The notes below the pieces were generated by a model. That model had not been told where the DNA came from, did not search any database, and worked only from the letters and a program-made list of their open reading frames with translations. The position numbers were made by a program, and so were the translations under genes. Of a stretch of DNA of 40,621 bases, positions 14,859-23,815 are shown one piece after another. The stretch is taken from assembly GCA_937893145.1 (NCBI GenBank), contig CALBJW010000022.1, positions 1 through 40,621 on the forward strand. Reading direction: 5' to 3'. Positions within the stretch are counted from its first letter, which is position 1; every line of letters begins with the position of its first letter. The DNA comes from an uncultured Prevotellaceae bacterium. GTDB taxonomy: Bacteria > Bacteroidota > Bacteroidia > Bacteroidales > Bacteroidaceae.

Positions 14859-16169
14859 TTATTTCTTCCCATAATCTTCATCGACTTTTACGAAGGCACT
14901 GACGAGGACGGTGATGATGCAGCATGCCATAACCCAGAGGAAGAAGTGGGGATAGCCGAAGGTGTCGCATAGTTTGCCCGCAAACATTCCTGGTATCATC
15001 ATGCCGAGTGCCATGAGACCAGTGCAGAGGGCATAGACTGATGTGCTGTTTTCGCCACGAGCGAAATAGACGAGATAGAGGGTGTAGGCTGTGAATCCAA
15101 ATCCATAACCGAACTGCTCGATGAAGACACACGAGTTGATGAGATAGATGTTTTGTGACTGGAAATAGCTCATGTAGATATACACTGCATCAGGAAGCGA
15201 GATGGAAAGCACCATAGGCCACAACCATTTCTTGAGACCATGTGCCGAGACTACAAAACCACCAATAAGACCTCCGAGAGTGAGTCCGATGATACCAACA
15301 GTGCCATAAACAAATCCGACGGTCTCGTTGCTGAGACCTAAACCACCCTTGTCGAGAGGATCGAGCATGAAGGGTGTTGCCATCTTGCCAAGTTGGGCTT
15401 CAGGGAAACGGAAAAGAAGAATGAAGAGGATGGCGAAGATAACCTGCGGTTTAGTGAAGAAGATAGTGACTGTATGCACAAACTCCGAGAGTGTCTTACG
15501 AATGATAGTAGTGATACTTGTGTCGGAGAGCTGGACCTTATCATCTGGGACAAGTGTGCGACGATGCCAGAGAGAGAAACTCATAAACACCAATGCGAGG
15601 AATGCAAGGACTATGCCCCACCCTACGGTGACCTTACCTTCGAGAGAAGGGAGAAGTTTCTTGTCTCCAAAGAATGGACCACCCTCCGTCATCCAACCAT
15701 AGAGCATGACAAGGATGCCCTGAACAAAGATGTTGCCAATGCGATAGAAGGTGTTGCGAATGCCTACATAGAACGCCTGGTCGTTGGAGTTAAGAGTAAG
15801 GATATAGTAACCATCGGCAGCAATGTCGTGGGTGGCACTCGAAAATGCCATCAACCAGAAGAAGGCAAGGGAGAGTTGCAGCCAATAGGCAGTGTTCAGG
15901 GTGAAGGCTACACCAGCAAGTGCAATGCCGATGAGAGTCTGCATAGTGAGAATCCACGACTTCTTAGTGCCGAAGGCATCAAGGATAGGACTCCAGAGGG
16001 GTTTGATAACCCAGGGAAGATAGAGCCACGAGGTGTAGAGGGCGAGGTCGGTGTTTGACATGCCCATATTCTTGTAGATGATGGTGGAAAGAGTCATCAC
16101 CACAGCGTAGGGAATGGCTTCGGCGGTATAGAGCGTAGGAACCCAAGAGTATGGTTTGGTAGTTTTCAT
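14859..16169 (-). CDS. AmpG-like MFS permease
   Basis: 436 aa, about 12 TM helices. The N-terminal segment (VPTLYTAEAIPYAVVMTLST, then LYLPWVIKPLWSPILDAFG) resembles AmpG/PucC-type permeases, which import anhydromuropeptides in Gram-negatives. The MFS loop 2-3 motif appears as SPILDAFGTKKSW. It is the last gene of a four-gene operon; its ATG overlaps the stop of the preceding permease (ATGA). The neighbours, a SpoIID/LytB-domain protein and a GT/GalT-like fusion, favour a cell-wall sugar substrate, but the substrate is inferred, not shown. Confidence 0.8.
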   Translation of the reverse strand: MKTTKPYSWVPTLYTAEAIPYAVVMTLSTIIYKNMGMSNTDLALYTSWLYLPWVIKPLWSPILDAFGTKKSWILTMQTLIGIALAGVAFTLNTAYWLQLSLAFFWLMAFSSATHDIAADGYYILTLNSNDQAFYVGIRNTFYRIGNIFVQGILVMLYGWMTEGGPFFGDKKLLPSLEGKVTVGWGIVLAFLALVFMSFSLWHRRTLVPDDKVQLSDTSITTIIRKTLSEFVHTVTIFFTKPQVIFAILFILLFRFPEAQLGKMATPFMLDPLDKGGLGLSNETVGFVYGTVGIIGLTLGGLIGGFVVSAHGLKKWLWPMVLSISLPDAVYIYMSYFQSQNIYLINSCVFIEQFGYGFGFTAYTLYLVYFARGENSTSVYALCTGLMALGMMIPGMFAGKLCDTFGYPHFFLWVMACCIITVLVSAFVKVDEDYGKK

Positions 16170-17470
16170 TGCTGATGTTTATTGAGAGGGAGTTTTGTAC
16201 GAATGTGGAGAATGATGAGAACGAGCCACGCAAGGGGGGCAAGTGCCGCATCGATAGTGAAGAAGATACGGAAACCGAGTCGCTGACAGAGGAGTCCGCT
16301 GACAGCCATCGGTATGAACATTACTGCTGCAATGAGGGGAATGTAGAACACTCCGATGGTATTGCGATAGCGTTCGCCAGAGATGGAACGAACGAAGGCG
16401 TGACATATATTGAGTCCGAACCCAAAGAAGAGTTGGGCAAGAAGACACATGGAACAGATGGCAGGGAGGTGGTCAACGAGTGGGTCGTGTGCCATGAACA
16501 TATAGAAGACTGGCGAGAGGGTGAGAGGAACTACCATCCACCAGAACATGGTGCGAGTGCCATAGCGGCGAAGGAGTTGACGACCAGTGAGGATGCCTAC
16601 ACCAAAGGCGATGACTCCGATGGTTCCCTGTGCAAATCCTAACTCTGGAATGGAGCAGTCGAGTCCGCCATCCTTAGCACGAGCAAGAAGGAAGAACACA
16701 CGAGTGAAGAACATCAGTGACTGCGGAAGGAGCAGGAAGAAGAGGGAGAGGATGATATGCTGGGAATAAGGCTGTTTCTTGATGCGTTCAAGTACACGAA
16801 GTTCGGCAGAAACAGTGTTGCGGATGGTCTCGTAGCGATGTGGATTCTGCACAAGAGGGTTCTTGAGAAGAACGACATTGAGCAGAGAGAACAACATGAA
16901 ACCGCCCGCAATGATGTAGCACTCCATAGACCACGCAAGGCGTTTGGTAAGCACTTCGGTAGGCATACGGAAGATGACCTCAAGTGAGCCTACGAACATG
17001 ATAAGCACTCCGTAGGTAAGTACGGTGGTGGTGATGGAGGCAAATATCTTGTTGCGATTGAAGATGTTCTGGAGTCGTGGATGGAGCATTCCATCATAGA
17101 ACATACGACCAAGAATGTCGTGCCAAGCACAGAGGGACGATATAACGAAGGTGATGATGAACATGAGGAACACACTGCCAGTATAGTAGTGGATGCACAC
17201 CTCAAGAAGCATAAGGAAAAGGAAGATGAGCATTTCGCAAAGATGAATGCGCTGCTTGAAGTTGCCCGCAGCACTTACCCTATGGCGGAAGAAGGAACGC
17301 AGAACATACGGAACAAAGAGGAGGGAGGAATAGAGAGCAGACATAGCCATACTCTCGCCAAACTGAAGGAACATCAGCAGGGCGACAAACGTGATGACTG
17401 TCGTAGGTATCTCCTCGGCAGCCACGAGAGTAGGAATCCACAGGAATGGGTTATGCTTATGTCTTACCAC
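16166..17470 (-). CDS. MFS permease, divergent AmpG-like paralogue
   Basis: 434 aa with about 12 TM helices. It begins RHKHNPFLWIPTLVAAEEIP, parallel to the start of the downstream permease (PYSWVPTLYTAEAIP), so the two are ancient paralogues. Charged loops differ: FRHRVSAAGNFKQR replaces the usual D-x-x-G-x-(R/K)-(R/K) motif after helix 2. Overlaps both neighbours (4 and 7 bp). The pair could transport two related muropeptides or act as a heteromer; neither is proven. Confidence 0.75.
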   Translation of the reverse strand: MVRHKHNPFLWIPTLVAAEEIPTTVITFVALLMFLQFGESMAMSALYSSLLFVPYVLRSFFRHRVSAAGNFKQRIHLCEMLIFLFLMLLEVCIHYYTGSVFLMFIITFVISSLCAWHDILGRMFYDGMLHPRLQNIFNRNKIFASITTTVLTYGVLIMFVGSLEVIFRMPTEVLTKRLAWSMECYIIAGGFMLFSLLNVVLLKNPLVQNPHRYETIRNTVSAELRVLERIKKQPYSQHIILSLFFLLLPQSLMFFTRVFFLLARAKDGGLDCSIPELGFAQGTIGVIAFGVGILTGRQLLRRYGTRTMFWWMVVPLTLSPVFYMFMAHDPLVDHLPAICSMCLLAQLFFGFGLNICHAFVRSISGERYRNTIGVFYIPLIAAVMFIPMAVSGLLCQRLGFRIFFTIDAALAPLAWLVLIILHIRTKLPLNKHQQ

Positions 17471-18645
17471 TTTGTCTGTATTTTAGAATTAGGATAATAA
17501 TGAGAAAGTATCTGCTGGTACGTGAAACCCTTGTCGCCCATGACGGCAGCACCTATCTGGCAGAGTCCTACTCCATGTCCCCACCCCTTGCCATGAAGGA
17601 TGAAGGAATGGTCGGTACGCTCGACGGTGAAGGCAGAGGAATAGAGATGGGAAGGGGACAACCACTTGCGTATCTCAAGTTCTTTGCCTACGGTCATGGT
17701 GCGCTTGGTGCCACGGATGGTGAGTTCGATGATACGACCAGAAGGACCAACCTTAACTGGTGTGAGTTCAAGGACTTGTCCGAAGTCTATTCCACTCTTA
17801 CGAGAGATGAGAGAGGACAGTTCGGGGAAGGTATATTCGACGGTCCAACGATAGAAATCGACAGTCTCCTGGTCGTAGCCATTGAGGACCTGAGAGAGAA
17901 TACGAATGTTACGAGTGTTGCAGTATGGGTCTGCCTTAGTGATGAGATAAGGATGGTGAGTGTCGTCCCAGCAACTCTCGTACTGCTCAAGAACACCACC
18001 ACAGCACTTGGAGAAGCGTGCATCGCAAACGGTGTCGTTGTAGATGAGGACCTCGCCACGAGTGTCACGAATGACATCGCTGACCTTTGCCCATCGCTCA
18101 GCATCCTGGCGGGCTCGTGATATGCCCTGATAACGCTGGCAGTGGTCGTCGGCACATACATCAAAGAGTGTATGGTCGTCGTGGTCGTACCAGCGAATGA
18201 GGGAATGGGGAGTGATATGCGATATGGTGTTCTGAGAATTCTTGGTAGTGGTGATGCGATTGAGCAACCAACTGCGAGAGATGACAGCATGTGCCTTGAG
18301 AAATTCGGGTGATGCACTGCCACTCATCTCACTTGAAATGACAGAGAGAAGATAGTCCTCGACATCTATTTCATTTATGGCACGAACCATACCGTTCTCT
18401 ATGATGAAATGGAGAATGCCGTGAAAGGTCTGCGACTCTGTGCGCTGCCAATGAAACCCTATACCTATAACTACATCGTGCAATGTGAAAGGGGAAGAGG
18501 AATCGAGGTTGAAGGAGAAAGCGGACTGAGACACACCATCGCAATGAAGAAGTCCATCTTTATAATATATAAGGTGGTCGGCTCCAGAAACGCTGAAACG
18601 AATCTCTGGAGCAAGGAGTATGCCAACCTTTACACGAGGCATCAT
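17464..18645 (-). CDS. SpoIID/LytB-domain protein without signal peptide
   Basis: 393 aa. A beta-rich N-terminal domain (PRVKVGILLAPEIRFSVSGA) precedes the SpoIID core at about 90-300: INEIDVEDYLLSVISSEMSG with the family's conserved Glu, then LKAHAVISRSWLLN, CADDHCQRYQGI, and the closing KGWGHGVGLCQIGAAVMGDK and ILSHYYPNSKIQ motifs. SpoIID is a lytic transglycosylase of denuded glycan strands; LytB/amidase-enhancer proteins belong to the same family. No signal peptide or TM segment precedes the domain, so it may act in the cytoplasm, perhaps on imported muropeptides. Start codon overlaps the upstream gene's stop by 4 bp. Confidence 0.88.
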   Translation of the reverse strand: MMPRVKVGILLAPEIRFSVSGADHLIYYKDGLLHCDGVSQSAFSFNLDSSSPFTLHDVVIGIGFHWQRTESQTFHGILHFIIENGMVRAINEIDVEDYLLSVISSEMSGSASPEFLKAHAVISRSWLLNRITTTKNSQNTISHITPHSLIRWYDHDDHTLFDVCADDHCQRYQGISRARQDAERWAKVSDVIRDTRGEVLIYNDTVCDARFSKCCGGVLEQYESCWDDTHHPYLITKADPYCNTRNIRILSQVLNGYDQETVDFYRWTVEYTFPELSSLISRKSGIDFGQVLELTPVKVGPSGRIIELTIRGTKRTMTVGKELEIRKWLSPSHLYSSAFTVERTDHSFILHGKGWGHGVGLCQIGAAVMGDKGFTYQQILSHYYPNSKIQTKW

Positions 18646-21140
18646 AGGCTTGAACCTTTCATTCGTTTGATGATTTCTGTCTCTTCAGAATGGGAGATGC
18701 CACACTCTGAGATAATCTGTTCTGCCTTCTGGGCAGTCATAGCCATGAAGTCGTCCTTGCGAGGAGTGATGATGAGACCACCCATGTCGAGTGCTCCAGG
18801 ACTAACGATGCACTGCTCCTTGCCCTCAGCATAGAAGCAATCAGGACGATGCTTGGTGCGAGGAATGATGATGGAGACAATACACTTGTTGTTGCTGTAG
18901 GCACACTGCTTCATGAATGAAAGGATATTCATTCGTGGTTCAATCTCGCCATCAGGTACTATTATCGAATTGTACAACTTGCGGAAAAGGAATTCGTTTG
19001 CCTCTGGAGTGAGAGACACAACGGCAAATGCTGGGCAGAGGTAATCACGAATGACATAGATACCCATCTCTTCGGTGAGGTTTTCGAGTCTGCTTGCCTC
19101 AATGAACTCATCATCGCTGATAGGATAAAGGCGTGATGTGGTGCGCATATACTTGCTCTCGTAATCCTTCTCAAGAGGTATGATGCCACGAGAACCTGCC
19201 TGGAAGTGCATGTGGTCGGGAGCGGAAGCACCGCACATAGGACCATTGTAGAAGACAAGAAGGTCGTCGAGCGAAACGGTGATTCGCATCATATCGGCAT
19301 AGTTAGGAAGGATTTGCTGTGGAGTATGATAGCGTTTCGCAATGGTGAAATGGCGAGGGAGAATTGGGAAAGGATTGACCAAGAGATGGTAGAGCGAGAG
19401 CATAGGAAGGGAGTCCTGCTCTTCGGGACGATTGACCTCGCAAAGGAAACAAGGGCGCTCGGCAATGGACTTCTTGTCAATCTTGCAACCAGTGGAAGTG
19501 ATGCGTGCAGGATTGTACTGTGCAGCGATGTAGTTGTTGTCGAAAAGAAGTGATTTGTTGTTTACATTCTTGAGGTCATTGTATCGACGACGAGCATCAG
19601 GCCAATGGTCAAGTTGACTGCGGAAGAGGGAACGAGCATCATCAATAGTGGCTTCGCGAGACCAGAACTCATTGAGACGACGGCGTTCGATGATTTCCAT
19701 TGTGCGGAGCATGTCCTTATAGACATTATTCTGATTTATCTTTTCCTGTGAAAGGGCTGCATCACTATTGCCCTCCCATCGACGACAAAGATAGACTTCA
19801 TCGTAGATACGACCAATGTGGTACTTACGAGAGAAGGCAAGACCAAGTGCATAGTCCTCGCCATAACTTGTATTTGGAATAGATGTCTTGCGAAGGAGAG
19901 GGGTGAAGAATGCTCGTGGAGCACCAAGTCCATTGATGCGAAGAGCATTGTTGCGACCATTGTCGTCGGTCCATTCCTTATGGTCGATAATGCCAGGAGG
20001 AAGAGTGTTGAGCTGGAAGTCGCACATTCGGTAGGAACCAATGACCATAGCACAACCTTCGGCATAGAACTTGTCAACAATCTTCTGAAGAGTGTCGGTA
20101 CCACTATAGAGGTCATCGCTATCGAGCTGAACAGCAAAACGACCACAACGCTCATCATGAATGGCTACACTCCAACATCCACCAATGCCAAGGTCCTTGC
20201 GTGAAGGAATGATGTGGACACAACGGTCGTCAGAGGATGCAATACGGTCAATAGCCTCTGTGGTGCCATCGGTAGAGAAATTGTCAACTACGATGACATT
20301 GAACTTAAAGTTAGTTTGCTGAGAAAGAGCAGAACGGATGGCATCTTCGATGGTTCGAACACGATTGCGAACAGGAATGATGACAGATGCTTCGTGTTCA
20401 AAGTCATCACGCTTAGGGTCGATGAACGAGATGCTATGAGGGTCCATGTAAGCACCAATCTTCTTGACATGGTCGGTGAACACCTGTTCCTTCTCAATCT
20501 GCACAACACGATTGCGAGGATCGACATAGTCGAACTGCTTCTCACCACTCTTACGAAGGTCATTCTCCTCTTCGGTATAGAGATATTCACGAAGATGGAA
20601 GAGCGGATTGGTACGCTTGTGACGAAGAGAATAGAGATGGAGTCCGTAGAACGCTGAATACTTCAATTCTGGGAATGCCTGTTCTGCAATGTAGTTCTTC
20701 AACACCAGAGAATTGATGAGTACAAGCGAACCAAAATCAAAGTCATCACGAACACTACCATAGAAACAGTCGGTCACTGGAGTGGTAATAACTTCCCCAC
20801 CCTTTACAGAGTAATGGTCATAGTAAAGAATGGAAGCATCGATGTTGGTTGCTACGGAATAGGAACGACCAGCAAGATTGTATCCTAATGTGAGATGGAG
20901 AGTCTTGGTGTAGAGAAAGAAATACTCTGACTGGACAGTTTCGGAGATAGTCACATAAGTGGAAAGACTCACAAGACTATCGACAGAAATGACCTGTGCA
21001 TCGGAGACTGTAACTTCTTTGCCTCCTAATGCAAGGATGAAAATGTTATTGATATTTCTTTCTGCACGAAACTGGTCAACTATATTTTGGGTTGTTTCTT
21101 CATCAATGTAGGGAATGAAGCAATCAATGCCTTTTTGCAT
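18642..21140 (-). CDS. Glycosyltransferase family 2 fused to a GalT/HIT-like (DUF4922-like) domain
   Basis: 832 aa. Residues 1-245 are a unique domain without a recognised family. Residues ~250-490 are a GT-A glycosyltransferase (ASVIIPVRNR; VIVVDNFSTDGT; LDSDD metal site at 339-343; YGEDYALGLAF). Residues ~540-830 resemble a GalT/Ap4A-phosphorylase-type domain: RPCFLC (possible metal ligands) at 562-567, LLVNPFPILPRHFTI at 586-600, and a nucleotidyl-transfer-like motif PDHMHFQ with His643-x-His645-x-Gln647. The combination suggests making or phosphorolysing a nucleotide sugar and using it in one polypeptide. First gene of the four-gene operon. Confidence 0.8.
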   Translation of the reverse strand: MQKGIDCFIPYIDEETTQNIVDQFRAERNINNIFILALGGKEVTVSDAQVISVDSLVSLSTYVTISETVQSEYFFLYTKTLHLTLGYNLAGRSYSVATNIDASILYYDHYSVKGGEVITTPVTDCFYGSVRDDFDFGSLVLINSLVLKNYIAEQAFPELKYSAFYGLHLYSLRHKRTNPLFHLREYLYTEEENDLRKSGEKQFDYVDPRNRVVQIEKEQVFTDHVKKIGAYMDPHSISFIDPKRDDFEHEASVIIPVRNRVRTIEDAIRSALSQQTNFKFNVIVVDNFSTDGTTEAIDRIASSDDRCVHIIPSRKDLGIGGCWSVAIHDERCGRFAVQLDSDDLYSGTDTLQKIVDKFYAEGCAMVIGSYRMCDFQLNTLPPGIIDHKEWTDDNGRNNALRINGLGAPRAFFTPLLRKTSIPNTSYGEDYALGLAFSRKYHIGRIYDEVYLCRRWEGNSDAALSQEKINQNNVYKDMLRTMEIIERRRLNEFWSREATIDDARSLFRSQLDHWPDARRRYNDLKNVNNKSLLFDNNYIAAQYNPARITSTGCKIDKKSIAERPCFLCEVNRPEEQDSLPMLSLYHLLVNPFPILPRHFTIAKRYHTPQQILPNYADMMRITVSLDDLLVFYNGPMCGASAPDHMHFQAGSRGIIPLEKDYESKYMRTTSRLYPISDDEFIEASRLENLTEEMGIYVIRDYLCPAFAVVSLTPEANEFLFRKLYNSIIVPDGEIEPRMNILSFMKQCAYSNNKCIVSIIIPRTKHRPDCFYAEGKEQCIVSPGALDMGGLIITPRKDDFMAMTAQKAEQIISECGISHSEETEIIKRMKGSSL

Positions 21141-21182
21141 AGAATATATAATTTAGGTATGTAAAATCTTAACATTTTAATG

Positions 21183-21213
21183 CAAATATAATGGTTTAAT
21201 ATTTTCAAAACAA
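21183..21213 (-). promoter_or_regulatory. Promoter of the GT-SpoIID-MFS operon
   Basis: Minus strand -7 box TATATTTG at 21183-21190 and TTG at 21211-21213 (20-nt spacing). ATG 21140 lies 42 nt downstream. Confidence 0.55.
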
Positions 21214-21254
21214 AAAATCTATGGATATTTTACAATTATAATCAAGTTTTTCTT

Positions 21255-21262
21255 TAACTTTG
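21255..21262 (+). promoter_or_regulatory. Promoter -7 box for queF
   Basis: TAACTTTG fits the TAnnTTTG consensus and precedes ATG 21316 by 53 nt. No clear -33 TTG. Confidence 0.5.
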
Positions 21263-21315
21263 CAAAAAATAATAATTGTAGAAGCATTATTGAAAACAAA
21301 ACAATCCGTCATTAT

Positions 21316-21783
21316 ATGAATAAAGAACGAGAACAGGAAGGATTGATGGCACTGGGCAAAAAGACTGAATACAAACAGGATTATGCGCCAGAAGTGCTTG
21401 AAGCATTCCAAAACAAACATCCAGAGAATGACTACTGGGTGCGTTTCAACTGTCCTGAATTTACAAGCCTATGCCCTATCACTGGTCAACCAGACTTTGC
21501 TGAGATACGCATTTCTTATTTGCCAGACGAGAAGATGGTGGAAAGTAAATCCTTGAAGTTGTATCTGTTCTCATTCCGCAATCATGGCGACTTTCACGAA
21601 GACTGCGTGAACAAGATAATGAAGGACCTCATCAAACTGATGAATCCAAAGTATATTGAGGTGACTGGTATTTTCACTCCTCGAGGTGGAATCAGCATAT
21701 ATCCATACGCAAACTATGGTCGTCCAGGAACAAAATATGAGGAGATGGCAAACTACCGACTCATGAACCATGATTTGAAGTAA
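21316..21783 (+). CDS. queF: NADPH-dependent 7-cyano-7-deazaguanine reductase
   Basis: 155 aa, the short (type I) QueF form, full length. It reduces preQ0 to preQ1 in queuosine biosynthesis in the cytosol. Visible family features are the catalytic-Cys segment SLCPITGQPDFAEIRISYLP, the QueF signature ESKSLKLYLFSFRNHGDFHE, and the C-terminal GIFTPRGGISIYPYANYG. No other queuosine genes are nearby. First gene of a plus-strand run that continues with the PhoH-like gene 18 bp later. Confidence 0.95.
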   Translation: MNKEREQEGLMALGKKTEYKQDYAPEVLEAFQNKHPENDYWVRFNCPEFTSLCPITGQPDFAEIRISYLPDEKMVESKSLKLYLFSFRNHGDFHEDCVNKIMKDLIKLMNPKYIEVTGIFTPRGGISIYPYANYGRPGTKYEEMANYRLMNHDLK

Positions 21784-21801
21784 GACGACGAAAAAGAGGA
21801 T

Positions 21802-22830
21802 ATGATAGAAAAACATATAGTACTTGAGGACATCGACCTTGTTACCTTTTACGGTGTAAACAATCTGCACTTGCAGATGATCAAGGCCCTCTATCCGAAA
21901 CTTCGCATCGTTGCAAGAGGCAATGTAATCAAGGTGATGGGTGATGAAGAAGAGATGTGTGCGTTTGAGGAGAACATCGAGAAGATGCAAAAGCATTGTG
22001 CAAAGTATAACTCCTTGAACGAAGAAACAATACTCAGCATTGTCAAAGGCGAACAAAACAATTCTGTCACAGACGGAACAGCTATCTGCTACTCCGTGAC
22101 AGGCAAGGCAATATCGCCTCGTTCGGAAAATCAGCAGAAGTTGCTGCAAGCATACAACGAGAACGATATGTTGTTTGCCATAGGACCTGCTGGTTCTGGA
22201 AAGACATACGTCAGTATTGCTTTGGCTGTGAGAGCATTGAAGAATAAGGAAATAAGGAAGATAATCCTTTCTCGTCCTGCCGTAGAAGCAGGTGAGAAAC
22301 TCGGTTTTCTGCCAGGAGATATGAAAGATAAAATCGACCCTTATCTTCAACCACTTTATGATGCTTTGCAGGATATGATTCCTGCACAAAAACTGAATGA
22401 ATACATGGAGCAGAATGTCATACAAATTGCTCCTCTTGCCTTTATGCGTGGTAGAACACTGAACGATGCTGTTGTGATTCTGGATGAAGCACAGAACACT
22501 ACCACACAGCAAATAAAGATGTTCCTTACTCGTATGGGACAAAACACAAAGATGATTATCACTGGTGATATGACTCAGATTGACCTCCCCCACTCTGTGA
22601 AATCAGGATTGAAGGAGGCTCGTGAGGTTCTTGCTGGAGTGAAAGGCATAGCGTTTGTCGAGATGAATGATAAGGATATTGTTCGTCACAAACTCGTTAC
22701 TCGAATTGTTAATGCTTATGATAAGCACGACAAGGAAATGGCAGAAAAGCGAAGACTGGAAAAAGAACAAGAACGCTTAATTGGTAACGATAGTAAAGGA
22801 ACGGGATTTGTGACTTTCAAAAACAAATAG
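21802..22830 (+). CDS. PhoH-like P-loop ATPase
   Basis: 342 aa. An N-terminal KH-like/small domain (~1-100) is followed by the PhoH ATPase core: Walker A FAIGPAGSGKTYVS, SRPAVEAGEKLGFLPGDMKD, and Walker B ILDEAQNTTTQQIKMFLTRM, then TGDMTQIDLP. The C-terminus is highly charged. Family members are linked to RNA metabolism and phosphate stress. Located between queF and purC, with 18 and 37 bp gaps, so probably co-transcribed. Confidence 0.93.
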   Translation: MIEKHIVLEDIDLVTFYGVNNLHLQMIKALYPKLRIVARGNVIKVMGDEEEMCAFEENIEKMQKHCAKYNSLNEETILSIVKGEQNNSVTDGTAICYSVTGKAISPRSENQQKLLQAYNENDMLFAIGPAGSGKTYVSIALAVRALKNKEIRKIILSRPAVEAGEKLGFLPGDMKDKIDPYLQPLYDALQDMIPAQKLNEYMEQNVIQIAPLAFMRGRTLNDAVVILDEAQNTTTQQIKMFLTRMGQNTKMIITGDMTQIDLPHSVKSGLKEAREVLAGVKGIAFVEMNDKDIVRHKLVTRIVNAYDKHDKEMAEKRRLEKEQERLIGNDSKGTGFVTFKNK

Positions 22831-22867
22831 TAATTAGAAATTCAGATATAAACAATTATAACAAATT

Positions 22868-23815
22868 ATGAACTCATTAATTCGTACTGATTACAACTTC
22901 CCAGGACAGAAGGGAGTTTATCGCGGCAAGACTCGCGACTGTTACTTTATCGGTGATGACCTTATGGTAATGATTGCAAGTGACCGTATTTCTGCATTTG
23001 ATGTCGTACTTCCAAAGGGTATTCCTTTCAAGGGACAGGTTCTTAACCAGATTGCTGCTAAGTTCCTCGATGCAACTACAGACATCTGTCCAAACTGGAA
23101 ACTTGCTACTCCAGACCCACAGGTGACTGTTGGTCTTAAGTGTGAAGGTTTCAAGGTTGAAATGATTATTCGTGGCATCCTTACTGGTTCTGCATGGCGT
23201 GACTACAAGAATGGTTGTCGTGAAATCTGTGGTGTGAAACTTCCTGAAGGAATGCGTGAGAATGAGCGTTTCCCAGAACCAATCATCACTCCTACTACAA
23301 AGGCTGATGAAGGTCATGACCTCAATATCTCGAAAGAAGAAATCATTGCTCAGGGCATCGTTTCAAAGGAAGATTACGAAGTGATGGAAGACTACACTCG
23401 TAAACTTTTTGCTCGTGGTCAGGAAATAGCAGCACAGCAGGGTCTTATCCTCGTTGATACAAAGTACGAGTTTGGTAAGCATGACGGTAAGGTTTACCTT
23501 ATCGATGAGGTTCACACTCCAGACTCTTCACGCTATTTCTATGCTGAAGGTTACGAAGAGAAGTTTGAGAAGGGCGAACCACAGAAGCAACTCTCTAAGG
23601 AATTTGTTCGTCAATGGCTCATCGACCACAACTTCATGAATCAGCCAGGTCAGACAATGCCAGAAATTACTGATGAATATGCAGAGTCGGTTTCAGAGCG
23701 TTACATCGAACTTTACGAAAACATCATCGGTGAGAAGTTTGATAAGTCTGACATCGGTGATGACATTGCTGGTCGCATCGAAAAGCGTGTAAATGAATAT
23801 CTTGCAAGCAGATAA
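22868..23815 (+). CDS. purC: Phosphoribosylaminoimidazole-succinocarboxamide (SAICAR) synthase
   Basis: 315 aa, the longer form common in Bacteroidetes. Joins CAIR with aspartate in de novo purine synthesis. Motifs: KGVYRGKTRDCYFIGDDLMV (ATP-binding strand-turn), SDRISAFDVVLPKGIPFKGQ, LVDTKYEFGKHDGKVYLIDE and VHTPDSSRYF. The stop overlaps the menG start (TAATG), suggesting coupling. Codon use is visibly biased to high-expression codons (GGT, CGT, AAG) compared with the neighbouring genes. Confidence 0.97.
   Translation: MNSLIRTDYNFPGQKGVYRGKTRDCYFIGDDLMVMIASDRISAFDVVLPKGIPFKGQVLNQIAAKFLDATTDICPNWKLATPDPQVTVGLKCEGFKVEMIIRGILTGSAWRDYKNGCREICGVKLPEGMRENERFPEPIITPTTKADEGHDLNISKEEIIAQGIVSKEDYEVMEDYTRKLFARGQEIAAQQGLILVDTKYEFGKHDGKVYLIDEVHTPDSSRYFYAEGYEEKFEKGEPQKQLSKEFVRQWLIDHNFMNQPGQTMPEITDEYAESVSERYIELYENIIGEKFDKSDIGDDIAGRIEKRVNEYLASR

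Noticed and set aside
15393..18120. Long plus-strand frames (221 and 224 codons) over the MFS and SpoIID genes
   Set aside because: Antisense to genes with clear domains; overlap them fully and have Glu/Arg/Val-rich shadow composition.
21571..22593. 340-codon open frame on the minus strand across queF and phoH
   Set aside because: It lies antisense to two well-supported genes, has Cys/His-rich composition typical of a complementary frame, and no promoter or family match.
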